A stretch of 35,556 nt of DNA, taken from NCBI GenBank assembly GCA_017548065.1, contig JAFYNQ010000073.1, positions 1 through 35,556 of the forward strand, written 5' to 3'. This document shows, piece after piece, positions 21,151 through 30,132 of this stretch. Source of the stretch: Oscillospiraceae bacterium. Lineage in GTDB: Bacteria; Bacillota; Clostridia; Oscillospirales; Oscillospiraceae. A program made the position numbers and the translations under genes. Position 1 is the first letter of the stretch. Each line of letters begins with the position of its first letter. Below the pieces are notes generated by a model. That model worked only from the letters and a program-made list of their open reading frames with translations, was not told the DNA's origin and ran no database searches.

Positions 21151-22319
21151 CAGCCTTCCGCAGGGGTGGTGACCACAGTGGTGGTGAGATCCACCTGGGT
21201 GGGATCCATGGGATCAAAGGTGGTCTCCTCTTCACGGTGCAGGGGCAGAATGTAATTCTCAATGTACCAGCTGGCGAACAGGTCGGTGGCGCTGGTGTAC
21301 TGGGAGAAGTTCACAAGATCCTGGTCCTGGGAGGTACGGGTGTCGCCGGTGCGCAGGTTGTGGGTCTGCTTCTTGGAGGCCTCGGTCTTGCCGAAGAAAG
21401 CGGTAACGTCCTTCAGATCGTTCTTCAGCAGCTGGTTCACGCCGCCGTTTGTGGCTTCAGCGCAGGCCTTTGCGGTGGTGGTGGGAATGGAGGACAGTGC
21501 CTCGTAGCAGTAGTAGTAAGCCATGAGATAGGCGGAATATTTAAAGTTGATGGATTCGTTCCGGGAGCAAGCCAGGAATGCAGCAAATACGGCATCTGCA
21601 TCGGAGTAGATGCACATACGGTGCGCCATTTCCTTGCACATGGCAAAGGGCATAGCTGCCTCCGGCACCTTGGGGTTCACGGTAGCCTCGCCGGTGAGGG
21701 CAACGGTCATGCCCGTATCACCCTTGGAAGCAAACAGTCCCTGCTTTTTCACCGGCACCGTAGAGCCTGCAAAGACGGAGATAGCGTCATCATAGGTAAG
21801 GGCTTCGTAGCCGTCAGCTGCCAGGGCAGCCATTTCTTCAAATGTGCCGAATTCGGTGTCGCCGTTGCCGTCACGGGAGACCTGCTTTGCCAGCTCGTTT
21901 GCCTGGTCACGGAAATACACAGCGGCTTCGTTCAGCTCGGAAACGGTGTAGTCGGTGATGGCAAGACTCATGTCATCTGCCAGGGGGCTTGCGTAGGCAT
22001 TCAGTCCGTAGATGCCGGTGTTCAGCAGCACCACACAGCTGATGGTTGCCAGCACCCAGCCCAGCCACTGGAAGAAATTCCATTTGAAAATGAACATCAG
22101 CACAGCGGTGACCACCAGGATCAGGATGCCCCAAAGCAGCAGCGCCTGATAAACGGGACTGCCACCGGCATTCCAGTCAGCCAGGGTGGTGACGATCATA
22201 CGGGAAACGTAGGGGTAGATCATATCCACCAGCATCTGATGGGCAGCGGCGAACTGATTCAGCGCCCAGGTAATGGCCGCAAATACCGCCGCAACAAGAT
22301 AACCGATCCAATATTTCAT
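21150..22319 (-). CDS. DUF3810-family membrane protein with altered HExxH-like motif
   Basis: The 389-residue protein resembles the DUF3810 family of membrane proteins from Firmicutes and Bacteroidota. Three hydrophobic segments are visible near residues 3-25, 58-78 and 87-107, followed by a large soluble part. The family is described as having a metalloprotease-like HExxH motif; here the corresponding stretch reads FAMCKEMAHRM near 227, with Lys in place of the first His, so the zinc site is probably broken. The following segment DADAVFAAFLAC would carry the third ligand Asp/Glu in active relatives. The C-terminus is Thr-rich (TTTVVTTPAEG). AGGAGG precedes the ATG. It is the first gene of a two-gene operon with rsmG. 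The lost catalytic residue is my reading and needs an alignment. Confidence 0.75.
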   Translation of the reverse strand: MKYWIGYLVAAVFAAITWALNQFAAAHQMLVDMIYPYVSRMIVTTLADWNAGGSPVYQALLLWGILILVVTAVLMFIFKWNFFQWLGWVLATISCVVLLNTGIYGLNAYASPLADDMSLAITDYTVSELNEAAVYFRDQANELAKQVSRDGNGDTEFGTFEEMAALAADGYEALTYDDAISVFAGSTVPVKKQGLFASKGDTGMTVALTGEATVNPKVPEAAMPFAMCKEMAHRMCIYSDADAVFAAFLACSRNESINFKYSAYLMAYYYCYEALSSIPTTTAKACAEATNGGVNQLLKNDLKDVTAFFGKTEASKKQTHNLRTGDTRTSQDQDLVNFSQYTSATDLFASWYIENYILPLHREEETTFDPMDPTQVDLTTTVVTTPAEG

Positions 22320-22356
22320 AAAAGAACAGCCTCCTTTGAAAGAGCATTCTCGTAGT

Positions 22357-22365
22357 ATTATACCA
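22357..22365 (-). promoter_or_regulatory. Extended -10 promoter of the DUF3810-rsmG operon
   Basis: On the minus strand TGGTATAAT carries a perfect -10 with the TGn extension. No good -35 is seen 16-18 bp upstream. The gene starts about 38 bp downstream. Confidence 0.55.
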
Positions 22366-22517
22366 TATCAGCCTACAGTATAACACACTTTTCTCCATTT
22401 GTCTGCCCCCTAATTGTAAAATTTTTAAGTATGCGATGGCTTGTCTGCAGGATTCGTTATGCTCTGCAGAATGTGTTTTAGAGAATAGAGGATCGTTTTA
22501 TCGCATTGCATAGGATA

Positions 22518-22547
22518 TGGAAACCCCCGATGCGGTGGCATCGGGGG
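22518..22547 (-). terminator. Terminator of the pyrophosphatase gene
   Basis: The 10-bp stem CCCCCGATGC-CACC-GCATCGGGGG on the minus strand (22524-22547) is followed by TTT only, so termination may be partial. Confidence 0.8.
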
Positions 22548-22556
22548 GAGGTTTTA

Positions 22557-24170
22557 TTAGCCCCAGAGGGCGGACAGCATGGGGATCACTTGCTTTTTGC
22601 GGCTCATGATCCGGGGAAGGAATACGGTGTTGTCCTTGGGCTGGATGTTGAAGGCCTGACGGATGGTCTCGTCCTTGCCACGGTAGATCAGGTGGGTGCC
22701 TTCCATCAGCACGTCGGTGAGCATGAGGATCACCATGGAGAAGCCCTTCTCCTCGGCGATTCTGTCCATGATCTCCAGGAACTCTGCCTTTCGCTCCAGC
22801 ATACGGGGAGAGTCCACGCAGGTGACCTGGGCAACGGCCAGATCGTGACCGGCGATGTGGAATTCCTTGTAGTCCGACAGCATCAGGTCTTCGGCGGTGC
22901 GGTTTTCCACAGCGGTGGAGAAGATCTCACGTCCCAGCTCCTCCAAAGACACGTTGGCAATACGTGCCATGCGCTCTGCGGTGCGGCGGTCACGCTCGGT
23001 GCAGGTGGGAGACTTGAACATGACGGTGTCGGAGATAATGGCAGCAGCCATCATGCCTGCCATTTTTGCAGAGGGCATCAGACCACGATCCTGGAACATG
23101 CTGGCGATGATGGTGTTGGTAGAGCCTACCGGCTCGTTGCGGACGTAAATGGGGTTGCTGGTCTGAATGTCCGCCAGACGGTGGTGGTCAATGATCTCCA
23201 GGATATCCGCCTCCTCCAGACCGGGGACGGATTGGGAGATCTCGTTGTGATCCACCAGTACAACACGCTTTCTCCGGGGACGGAGCAGATGGTAACGGGT
23301 GAGAACGCCCACGACCTTTTCCTCTTCGTCCAGAATGGGATAGCAGGGATCACGGAATTTCAGCACTGTCTCCTTAACCTCGTCCACACGGTCTTCCAGG
23401 TGGAAGCAGGTGAGACCCTCGGTGCGGCAAATTCTGCCGATGGGAGCGGATTGGAAGATCAGCCGCACAGTGCGGTAAGCGTCGTAGGGGGTGGCGATGA
23501 TGCATGTCTTGGTGGGCAGCTGCAGCAGTGCTTCCGGCAGCTCTGCCTGGCACAGCACCACGCAGTTGACGTTCATTTCCAGGGCTCTGCGGATCATATC
23601 CGGCTGGTCGCCGCAGATGACGATGGCGTTGGGATCGTTAAACAGCAGATTCTCCTGGGATTGGGGCAGCGCAACGGTGACCTCGCCGGAAATGGCATCG
23701 ATATCGTCGCCTGCCTCGTTGAGGATCCGTCCGTCCAGCACGGAAACCACGTTAAACAGCGGCACCGCATCCAGATAGCCGGAGGAGACCTGGCTCATGT
23801 TGTAGCTTGCCACATTTTCACGGGAGAGCATGCCGTAAAGCGTGCCGTCCTCGTTGGCAACGGGTACGGCGGAGATGTTTTTCTCTGCCTGCAGGATCTT
23901 CCAGGCTCTGCCTACGGTAACACCGGCGTTGAGTAGCGGCGGTGTATCAAATTCCAGGTCCTGCACCTGGGTGTGCATGCTGGTGATCAGCTTGGGGGGA
24001 CGGAAGCCGAAGCGGTTCAAAACACCTTGTGTCTCGTCGGACACCCGACCGAGGCAGGCAGCTTCGTATTCTCTGTCGCCCAGCGCATTTCGCAGCGCTG
24101 CATAGGCCATAGCCGCCACAATGGAGTCCGTATCCGGATTCCGGTGACCGGTAACATAAATAGGATCCAT
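22557..24170 (-). CDS. CBS-type manganese-dependent (family II) inorganic pyrophosphatase
   Basis: The 537-residue cytoplasmic protein is a family II inorganic pyrophosphatase with a regulatory insert, the CBS-DRTGG-CBS type. The DHH catalytic signatures are present: YVTGHRNPDTDSIVAAM at residues 5-21, VLVDHNEISQ near 303, and IIDHHRLADI near 319, which together bind Mn. The DHHA2 part is marked by EFHIAGHDLAVAQVTCVDS near 440-460. Between the first motif and the DHNE motif sit two CBS domains (around residues 70-120 and 250-300) flanking a DRTGG-like domain. CBS domains in this family bind adenine nucleotides and control activity. The enzyme removes PPi from biosynthetic reactions. ATG at 24170 follows GGAGG, and the length is the usual one for this subtype. 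Confidence 0.93.
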   Translation of the reverse strand: MDPIYVTGHRNPDTDSIVAAMAYAALRNALGDREYEAACLGRVSDETQGVLNRFGFRPPKLITSMHTQVQDLEFDTPPLLNAGVTVGRAWKILQAEKNISAVPVANEDGTLYGMLSRENVASYNMSQVSSGYLDAVPLFNVVSVLDGRILNEAGDDIDAISGEVTVALPQSQENLLFNDPNAIVICGDQPDMIRRALEMNVNCVVLCQAELPEALLQLPTKTCIIATPYDAYRTVRLIFQSAPIGRICRTEGLTCFHLEDRVDEVKETVLKFRDPCYPILDEEEKVVGVLTRYHLLRPRRKRVVLVDHNEISQSVPGLEEADILEIIDHHRLADIQTSNPIYVRNEPVGSTNTIIASMFQDRGLMPSAKMAGMMAAAIISDTVMFKSPTCTERDRRTAERMARIANVSLEELGREIFSTAVENRTAEDLMLSDYKEFHIAGHDLAVAQVTCVDSPRMLERKAEFLEIMDRIAEEKGFSMVILMLTDVLMEGTHLIYRGKDETIRQAFNIQPKDNTVFLPRIMSRKKQVIPMLSALWG

Positions 24171-24197
24171 AACAATACCTCCTGATTAGATACTACT

Positions 24198-24226
24198 AGT
24201 ATAAACCCAAAACCATAAAAAAGCAA
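24198..24226 (-). promoter_or_regulatory. Promoter of the pyrophosphatase gene
   Basis: On the minus strand TTGCTT (24221-24226) and TATACT (24198-24203) are 17 bp apart, about 27 bp before the start codon. Confidence 0.7.
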
Positions 24227-24235
24227 TGGGTTCCT

Positions 24236-24265
24236 GTCGTTGCGAGGCGCGAAGCGACGTGGCAA
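24236..24265. repeat. Short dispersed palindromic element (family B)
   Basis: The sequence starts GTCGTTGCGAGGCGCG and ends AAGCGACGTGGCAA. The arms GTCG/CGAC and TTGC/GCAA can pair. Elements of this GCGAGGCGCGAAGCG style occur as scattered repeats in many gut Firmicutes; only one copy is seen here. Confidence 0.5.
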
Positions 24266-24299
24266 GCTCCGGATGCAGCATTTTCTGTCGGCTGGTGCC

Positions 24300-25301
24300 T
24301 TAATTGCTCACCGTGATCTCGCCTGCCAGGTCTTTTTGGAACAGCGCTGCGATCTCTGCCTGGGTCATGTTCTGTCCCAGCGCCCACATGAGCTTTGTCA
24401 TAGCGGCCTCCGAGGTCATATCTCTGCCCTGGATAACACCCAGCTCCAAAAGGCTTGTGCCCACCTGATAAACCTCCAGGTCGGCGCTGTCATAGAGACA
24501 TTGGGTGGTGACCACCACGCTGATGCCGCTTTCCACGGCGCTGCGGATACCGGCAAGACCTCTGCCCAGCACTGTCATGCCGCCGAGACCGAAGGCTTCA
24601 ATGACGATGCCCTTGTAGCCAAGATCCTTCAGGGCGTAGAAGATCTCCGGGGACAATCCCGGGGTCAGCTTCAGAAGAAACACGGTCTGGCTGACATTTT
24701 CCAGCAGCCGGGGCGCACCCTGGGGGGTGGGCAGCGCAGACCTGTCGATCACAAGGCCCTGGCTGGAAACCGTGGCAACATAGCGTGCATTCACGCTTTC
24801 AAAAGCGGAGAAATTCGAGGCACGCACCTTGACCGCACGGCAGCCCAGCATCACCTTTCTGTCAAAGGCCACGAAAACACCGGCCTCCCCGGAGGCGGCC
24901 ATGGCAAAGGCAGTGCGCAGATTGTCCGGGCCGTCGGACAGCTCTTCCGTCAGCGGCAGCTGAGAGCCGGTAAATACCACCGGCTTTTGCAGCCCCGGCA
25001 GCATAAAGGTCACCGCAGAAGCGGTGTAAGCCATGGTATCCGTGCCGTGGGAGATGACGATGCCGTCAAAGTCGGGGGCAGCGGCAAAGACCTCTCTTGC
25101 GATCAGCTGCCACTCCGCAGGACGGATGTTGGAGGAGTCCAGGCACAGCAGCTCCCGTACGGTGATCGCATAATAATGGCGGAGTCTGTCCAAAGAGTGC
25201 GCCATAATGGCGGCGCTTTGGGGCTCCAGCCCCTCACTGCCCTTGGCGCAGGCGATGGTACCGCCGGTGGTCAAAAGCAGAATATGTTTCTTTCTATCCA
25301 T
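24300..25301 (-). CDS. ansA: L-asparaginase, cytoplasmic type I
   Basis: The 333-residue protein hydrolyses L-asparagine to aspartate and ammonia. It carries the asparaginase active-site pieces: the catalytic Thr in LLLTTGGTIACAKG (residues 8-21), SSNIRPAEW, the Ser-substrate contact region, and the second catalytic triad region VISHGTDTMAYTASAV near 85-100, plus DGPDNL near 125. There is no signal peptide, which suggests the type I cytoplasmic form rather than a secreted type II one. The start ATG at 25301 has GGAGG upstream; in-frame ATGs further out overlap the promoter. The gene is divergent from the large secreted protein gene, with the two promoters about 50 bp apart, so they may be influenced by shared factors. 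Confidence 0.92.
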   Translation of the reverse strand: MDRKKHILLLTTGGTIACAKGSEGLEPQSAAIMAHSLDRLRHYYAITVRELLCLDSSNIRPAEWQLIAREVFAAAPDFDGIVISHGTDTMAYTASAVTFMLPGLQKPVVFTGSQLPLTEELSDGPDNLRTAFAMAASGEAGVFVAFDRKVMLGCRAVKVRASNFSAFESVNARYVATVSSQGLVIDRSALPTPQGAPRLLENVSQTVFLLKLTPGLSPEIFYALKDLGYKGIVIEAFGLGGMTVLGRGLAGIRSAVESGISVVVTTQCLYDSADLEVYQVGTSLLELGVIQGRDMTSEAAMTKLMWALGQNMTQAEIAALFQKDLAGEITVSN

Positions 25302-25332
25302 AAAACCCCTCCGGGATGTGTTCTTGGTATAC

Positions 25333-25360
25333 ATTATATAATATAACGCTTCTTTGTCAA
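25333..25360 (-). promoter_or_regulatory. Promoter of the asparaginase gene
   Basis: On the minus strand TTGACA (25355-25360) and TATAAT (25333-25338) are 16 bp apart, both perfect. Confidence 0.85.
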
Positions 25361-25410
25361 TGAGATTCGTAGACACTCCCCTGCTGAATGGACTTTCTGA
25401 GAGAATACCA

Positions 25411-25439
25411 TTGCTTTTTGCAGAGAATGCGTGTAAAAT
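25411..25439 (+). promoter_or_regulatory. Promoter of the large secreted protein gene
   Basis: TTGCTT (25411-25416) and TAAAAT (25434-25439) are 17 bp apart, and the ribosome site AGGAGG at 25458-25463 lies 7 bp before the ATG. Confidence 0.75.
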
Positions 25440-25470
25440 GGTCATGACTATACGCATAGGAGGAAAAAGT

Positions 25471-28400
25471 ATGCTGAAACGAGTTTTCGGTCTTGTGCTG
25501 GCCTTGGCCATGGTTCTGTCCATGGTGGTCATGCCGACCTACGCAAAGGAAGAAAAGCAGGAAAACGTGACGGCGCCGGAAAGCGCTTGCCCCTGCGGCT
25601 GTGGCGCAAGCCTGGCAGACGTGGAATGGGAGCCCTGGGATGTGAATACCGTGGGCTCTGTGGCAACCGGTCACTTCTACCTGGAGGATGACTATCTCCA
25701 GGCAAAGCAGTATTCCGTAAGCAATGAAAAGAAAGTGGTCCTTGACCTGCGCGGTCACACCTTGACCACTGCAGAAGAGGGCAGACTCTTCCTGATTTAC
25801 GGCTATATGGCAGTAATGGATACTGTGGGTGGCGGTTTGTTTGCCGCCAAGCCCACCGGCACCGGCAACGGCGGCCTGATGATGGTGTCCAAGGAAGAGG
25901 GCGCAGCTGCCGGCGGTCTGTTTGAACTGTACTCCGGCACGGTTGTGCAGCAGGGCGAAAACGGCGGCGCTGACGGCGGTGTGGCTGTCATCGCAGCCGG
26001 CAGTACCTTCCGTATGTACGGCGGCAAGATCGTAGAAACCACTGCTGCAAGGGGCGGCGCTTTTGCTGTCCGTGCAGAGGGCAACCTGGAAATTCTGGGC
26101 GGCGGCATTTACGGCTGCACTGCCAGCGGTGTTGGCGGTGCGATTTACAGTTTGGGCAATACCGTAATTGAGAATTGCCAGATTTGGGGCGGCGTGTCCG
26201 GCAGCTACGGCGGTAACATCCTGCAGCCCGGCGGCAACCTGGTCATGGAAAATGTGGACGTTGCTTACGGCGAAGCCCATGGCGCGTCCAACGGCGGCGG
26301 TAACATCTGCGCCTATGCCGGCACTTCCCAGATCACAAATTGCCGTATTTACAGCGGTTATACCAAGTACAACGGCGGCAACCTGTTCCTGGGCAGCGGC
26401 ACACACACCGTGAAGGATTGTGTTGTCTTCGGCGGCACCGCTGAAAATTCCGGCGGCAACCTGGCGACCATCAACAGCAATGCCAAGTTAACCATTGATA
26501 ACTGCTCCTTTACCGGTGATGTGCGCATCACCCGTGGCACCATCACCTTCAAAAACAAGGTCACCATCGGTCTTTTGAATACCGGCCTGAATCTGATGCA
26601 TACAGATGGTGTGACGGCCAAGGTAGATTTCTCCGGCCTTACGGAAGGCTCCGAGATTTACGTCAATGCAGGCGCTCTGTTCACCAAGGGCAGCGTCAAT
26701 GCCGCATATTTCAAGGGCGCACTGCGCACTGTGATCACCGAGACGGACGAGGGTCTTGTGGGTGCGCAGGCAGAGGACGGCACTGTCTCCGGCTACTGCC
26801 CCCACTGTAATACCCAGGTGGCATGGTCTGCTTTCAGTACCACCGGTTCTGTGGTGCAGGAGTGCTACCACGATGCAGACGAGGATACCGATCCCACCTG
26901 CACCGGCAAGCACATGGCAACCGGTCACTACTACCTGACCCAGGATTACAGCAGCTTCATTCAGTACCGTGCAGGCGCTTACAGAAACAGCACGGCCCTG
27001 GCCTCTGCAGACGTTGTCCTTGACCTGAACGGCTTTGACCTGGGCGGCAGCTATCGTGCTTTCTATCTCCACCCCGGTAAGGGCGATGTGCCTGACAGCA
27101 CATTGACACTTTTGGACTCCTGCGGCGGCTCTGTTGTCAGCGGTGACGGCAGCGATGCCCAGGGTGGCGGCGTTATCTTCAACGAAGGCTCTAACCTGAA
27201 TATCTATGGCGGTAAGTACGTTTACAAGGTAAGCGACAAGCGTGTTGTAAACGGCGGCGCTGTTCTCTTTAACAGTGGCGTACTGAATATCTACGGCGGC
27301 ACTTTTGATGCCTCTGCTTACGAAAATGCCGAGTATAACGGCGGCGCAATTGTCATGTACAACAATGACAAGGTTCTGAATATCTCCGGCGGTATGTTTA
27401 TCGGCGGCAATACCCAATACGGCGGTACTGTCTATGCCGGTTATAATAACACGATCTCTATCACCGGCGGTATTTTCGTTGGCGGTAAGGCTGCAATCGG
27501 CGGTAACCTGCGTCTGTACTCCGACGGTACTTCCAATGCCAAGGGTACACTGGAGATGCGTGATTGCGCATTCCGTGACGGTCATGCTACCAAGTCTGCC
27601 GGTAATATGGACATCCAGCAGTATACCATCAACGTAGAAAACTGCCTGTTTAGCGGCGGTTCTGCTGATAGCTATGCCGGTAACGTGAACTTCTCCGGCA
27701 AGGGTCAAATGACACTGGACGGCTGTGTGCTGCTGGGAGGTACTTCTGTTAAGGGCGGTAATCTGTATTTTGCCACCACCAATACGGATATTCTTGTGAA
27801 AGACTGCTATCTTTACGGCGGCGTGGCAACCACCGGCAACGGCGGTAACCTGCTGGCCAATAACGGTCGCTGTGATATTAAGAACACAGAATTTGCTTTT
27901 GGCTCTGCAACCGGCGGCTACGGCGGCAATATCTATGCCAACGCCGGCAATGCTTCTGCTACCAGCAACAACTATACCCGCTTGGGCATGGGCACTATGC
28001 TCGTCGGCGGCAAGGCAAACTACGGCGGCAATATTTCCTGTAAGGGTGTTACTTTCCTGGATGACGTGACCATTTTGGGTGGCGAAGCAACTTACGGTAA
28101 GGATGCTTATATGTCTTCCGCAGACAAGCAGCAGCGCCTGGTCATTGGCGAAAGCTGTGAGGCAAGCTTTGATCTCTACGTCAATAGCAGCCACCTGAGC
28201 GACCCCGTTTACGGCAACCCCATTACCAACACCGAATGCACCGTGCTGAATGCTTCCATCCGTTTGGAGAACCTGGAAGATATGCCTCTGCTGAAGGCTG
28301 TGAACGGTCAGCTGGGTCTTGGCTCTGTTTGTGTCATGGATGCAAACGGCAATGCAGAAGGCTTTGATTCCGTGGAAGAAGCCATCGCTGCCTGCGACGA

Positions 28401-30003
28401 AAATTCCTATGTGAAGGTTCTGGCTGATACGGAAATCGTCCTGACAAAGGATTGCGCAGTGGATATGAATGGCTGCAATGTCACCGTTTCCGGCGCTTAC
28501 ACCCTGAAGCTGATGGACAGCACCGGCGATGATTTCACAGAGCCGGAAGGTACTGCCACTGTGGCGGCCGAGACCACCGTTTCCAAGGATCACACCGCAC
28601 CCAACGGCAACCGCTACCTGGTCCTGGACAACAAGGCGCACCGCATTGCACTGCAGCTGACCAACGTGAACATCCGTCCTGCGGCAAACGGTCTGTACTA
28701 CACTGGCGCCTGGGGCGCAGACGATACCGTGAAGGCCATGCTGGATACCTACGGCATGGCAGTGAGCCTGACCGATATGCCCGATGGCGACTTTGCCACC
28801 GAGGGTGAGAATCTGTGGACAGAGTTTGCCGCTGCAGACATGGTCAGCGGCGAGAAGAAGCCCGGTGTCATCATTGAGGGCATCCTGGCAGAGGATAACG
28901 ATGCCCGGCAGAATGACTGGAACGCCAAGGCAAATATCTTTGCCACTGCCTACATGAAGCTGAAAGACGGCACTGTGCTGACCTCCGATGCCCCCGGCTA
29001 CGGCGACGATATTTACTACAGCGTTTACTCTGTGCTGAAGACGCTGGATACATTGCTTGAAACCAGCCCCAAGCAGTTCGGCAGAAACACCCGTCCTGCC
29101 CGTGCCTTCTATGAGCAGTGGGCAGAGGTTATGGGCGCCTGGGAGCTGAAGGAGATCCCCACCCCGGAGGATGACGGTGTCATTGACGTGCTGATGATCG
29201 GCAACTCCTTCTGTACCTATTTCACCGAGGAGCTGTATGCCATTGCAAAGGCTGCCGGCGTGAAGATGCGTGTTTGCAACCTGTACTACGGCGGTTGCTC
29301 CCTGGAGCAGCACTACACCTGGTGGCAGACGGATGACGCACCCTATACCTTCTATAATGTGGATGAAAACGGCCGTGTTTCCACAAAGGATGTAAGTCTT
29401 GAGTGGGCGTTGGCACAGGGTGAGTGGGATATCCTCTCCATCCAGGAGGTCTCCTCCCGTCTGCGTCACATCTCCGCCGCCGAGGGTCTGGAGATGACAA
29501 AGACCTACCGGGATGCCCTGATCCCCTACCTGCGGGATCGCTTCCCCAGCGCACAGCTGTACTGGCATCAGACCTGGGCATACCAGAAGGGTTACAACAC
29601 CTCTTCCTACCAGTGCCTGACCACAGAAACACAGAAGACCTACGCCGCCCGTCAGGAGGAATTCTCCCTGGCTGTGTGCGAGCAGTACGGAATCCCCAGA
29701 GTTCCCTCCGGCATCGCCTGGGAGATCATTCGTGACGGTGGCTATGACGAAATGTGTGACCGCCTGGGCAAGGCAGACGGTGACGATCCCCACGCAGGTG
29801 ACTACTACCACGATGGCGATATCGGTGGCGGTCAGTATCTGAACGCTTGTGTGTGGTTTGAGACCATCACCGGTATGAGCGTCATCGGCAACACCTACGT
29901 TCCCACCTACACCTACGGAGGAGAAACCTTCGGCCTCAACGCCGAGATCACCGTAGAGGAGCTTCAGGCAGCCGCCCACGCAGCTGTGGAAAGCATCAAG
30001 TAA
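25471..30003 (+). CDS. Giant secreted beta-helix protein with C-terminal SGNH/DUF4886-like domain
   Basis: The 1510-residue protein starts with a signal peptide (MLKRVFGLVLALAMVLSMVV, cleaved after about residue 25 at TYA). Two related regions follow, each opened by a short cysteine motif (CPCGCG near 40, CPHCN near 443) and the phrase GH(F/Y)YL near 70 and 485. Each contains many turns of a right-handed beta-helix, with coils of about 24-28 residues starting GGN(L/I) (for example GGNLFLGSG, GGNIYANAG). A linker region with VEEAIAACDENSYVKVLAD (about 975-995) leads to a mixed domain, and the C-terminus (about 1236-1510) resembles DUF4886 of the SGNH hydrolase superfamily: VLMIGNSFCTYF holds the Ser, and HDGDIGGGQYLNACVWFE the last block. 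The final block is unusual, so catalysis is uncertain. No LPXTG or SLH anchor is seen. The probable role is binding or deacylating an extracellular glycan. The gene ends at a strong terminator. Confidence 0.85.
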   Translation: MLKRVFGLVLALAMVLSMVVMPTYAKEEKQENVTAPESACPCGCGASLADVEWEPWDVNTVGSVATGHFYLEDDYLQAKQYSVSNEKKVVLDLRGHTLTTAEEGRLFLIYGYMAVMDTVGGGLFAAKPTGTGNGGLMMVSKEEGAAAGGLFELYSGTVVQQGENGGADGGVAVIAAGSTFRMYGGKIVETTAARGGAFAVRAEGNLEILGGGIYGCTASGVGGAIYSLGNTVIENCQIWGGVSGSYGGNILQPGGNLVMENVDVAYGEAHGASNGGGNICAYAGTSQITNCRIYSGYTKYNGGNLFLGSGTHTVKDCVVFGGTAENSGGNLATINSNAKLTIDNCSFTGDVRITRGTITFKNKVTIGLLNTGLNLMHTDGVTAKVDFSGLTEGSEIYVNAGALFTKGSVNAAYFKGALRTVITETDEGLVGAQAEDGTVSGYCPHCNTQVAWSAFSTTGSVVQECYHDADEDTDPTCTGKHMATGHYYLTQDYSSFIQYRAGAYRNSTALASADVVLDLNGFDLGGSYRAFYLHPGKGDVPDSTLTLLDSCGGSVVSGDGSDAQGGGVIFNEGSNLNIYGGKYVYKVSDKRVVNGGAVLFNSGVLNIYGGTFDASAYENAEYNGGAIVMYNNDKVLNISGGMFIGGNTQYGGTVYAGYNNTISITGGIFVGGKAAIGGNLRLYSDGTSNAKGTLEMRDCAFRDGHATKSAGNMDIQQYTINVENCLFSGGSADSYAGNVNFSGKGQMTLDGCVLLGGTSVKGGNLYFATTNTDILVKDCYLYGGVATTGNGGNLLANNGRCDIKNTEFAFGSATGGYGGNIYANAGNASATSNNYTRLGMGTMLVGGKANYGGNISCKGVTFLDDVTILGGEATYGKDAYMSSADKQQRLVIGESCEASFDLYVNSSHLSDPVYGNPITNTECTVLNASIRLENLEDMPLLKAVNGQLGLGSVCVMDANGNAEGFDSVEEAIAACDENSYVKVLADTEIVLTKDCAVDMNGCNVTVSGAYTLKLMDSTGDDFTEPEGTATVAAETTVSKDHTAPNGNRYLVLDNKAHRIALQLTNVNIRPAANGLYYTGAWGADDTVKAMLDTYGMAVSLTDMPDGDFATEGENLWTEFAAADMVSGEKKPGVIIEGILAEDNDARQNDWNAKANIFATAYMKLKDGTVLTSDAPGYGDDIYYSVYSVLKTLDTLLETSPKQFGRNTRPARAFYEQWAEVMGAWELKEIPTPEDDGVIDVLMIGNSFCTYFTEELYAIAKAAGVKMRVCNLYYGGCSLEQHYTWWQTDDAPYTFYNVDENGRVSTKDVSLEWALAQGEWDILSIQEVSSRLRHISAAEGLEMTKTYRDALIPYLRDRFPSAQLYWHQTWAYQKGYNTSSYQCLTTETQKTYAARQEEFSLAVCEQYGIPRVPSGIAWEIIRDGGYDEMCDRLGKADGDDPHAGDYYHDGDIGGGQYLNACVWFETITGMSVIGNTYVPTYTYGGETFGLNAEITVEELQAAAHAAVESIK

Positions 30004-30009
30004 ATATAC

Positions 30010-30044
30010 AAAAAGGGTCAACCATAAAAAGGTTGACCCTTTTT
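30010..30044 (+). terminator. Terminator of the large secreted protein gene
   Basis: The 14-bp perfect stem AAAAAGGGTCAACC / GGTTGACCCTTTTT with loop ATAAAAA also provides the T-run, so it can work both ways. Confidence 0.95.
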
Positions 30045-30130
30045 AGTTAAGAGTTAAAAATTAAGAGTTGAGAATTGAGAGTGGAGAGTGGAGAGGTAGT
30101 TAGGAATTAAGAGTTAAGAATTAAGAATTG
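30045..30130. repeat. Low-complexity direct repeats of the AATTAAGAGTT type
   Basis: Short direct repeats based on (G)AATTAAGAGTT and GAGAGTGGAGAGTGG follow the terminator for about 85 bp. No gene is present. Confidence 0.7.
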
Positions 30131-30132
30131 TG

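Noticed and set aside
26488-30021. 1177-codon minus-strand open frame
   Set aside because: It is the antisense of the large secreted protein gene; codon bias of the GC-rich repeats keeps that frame free of stops.
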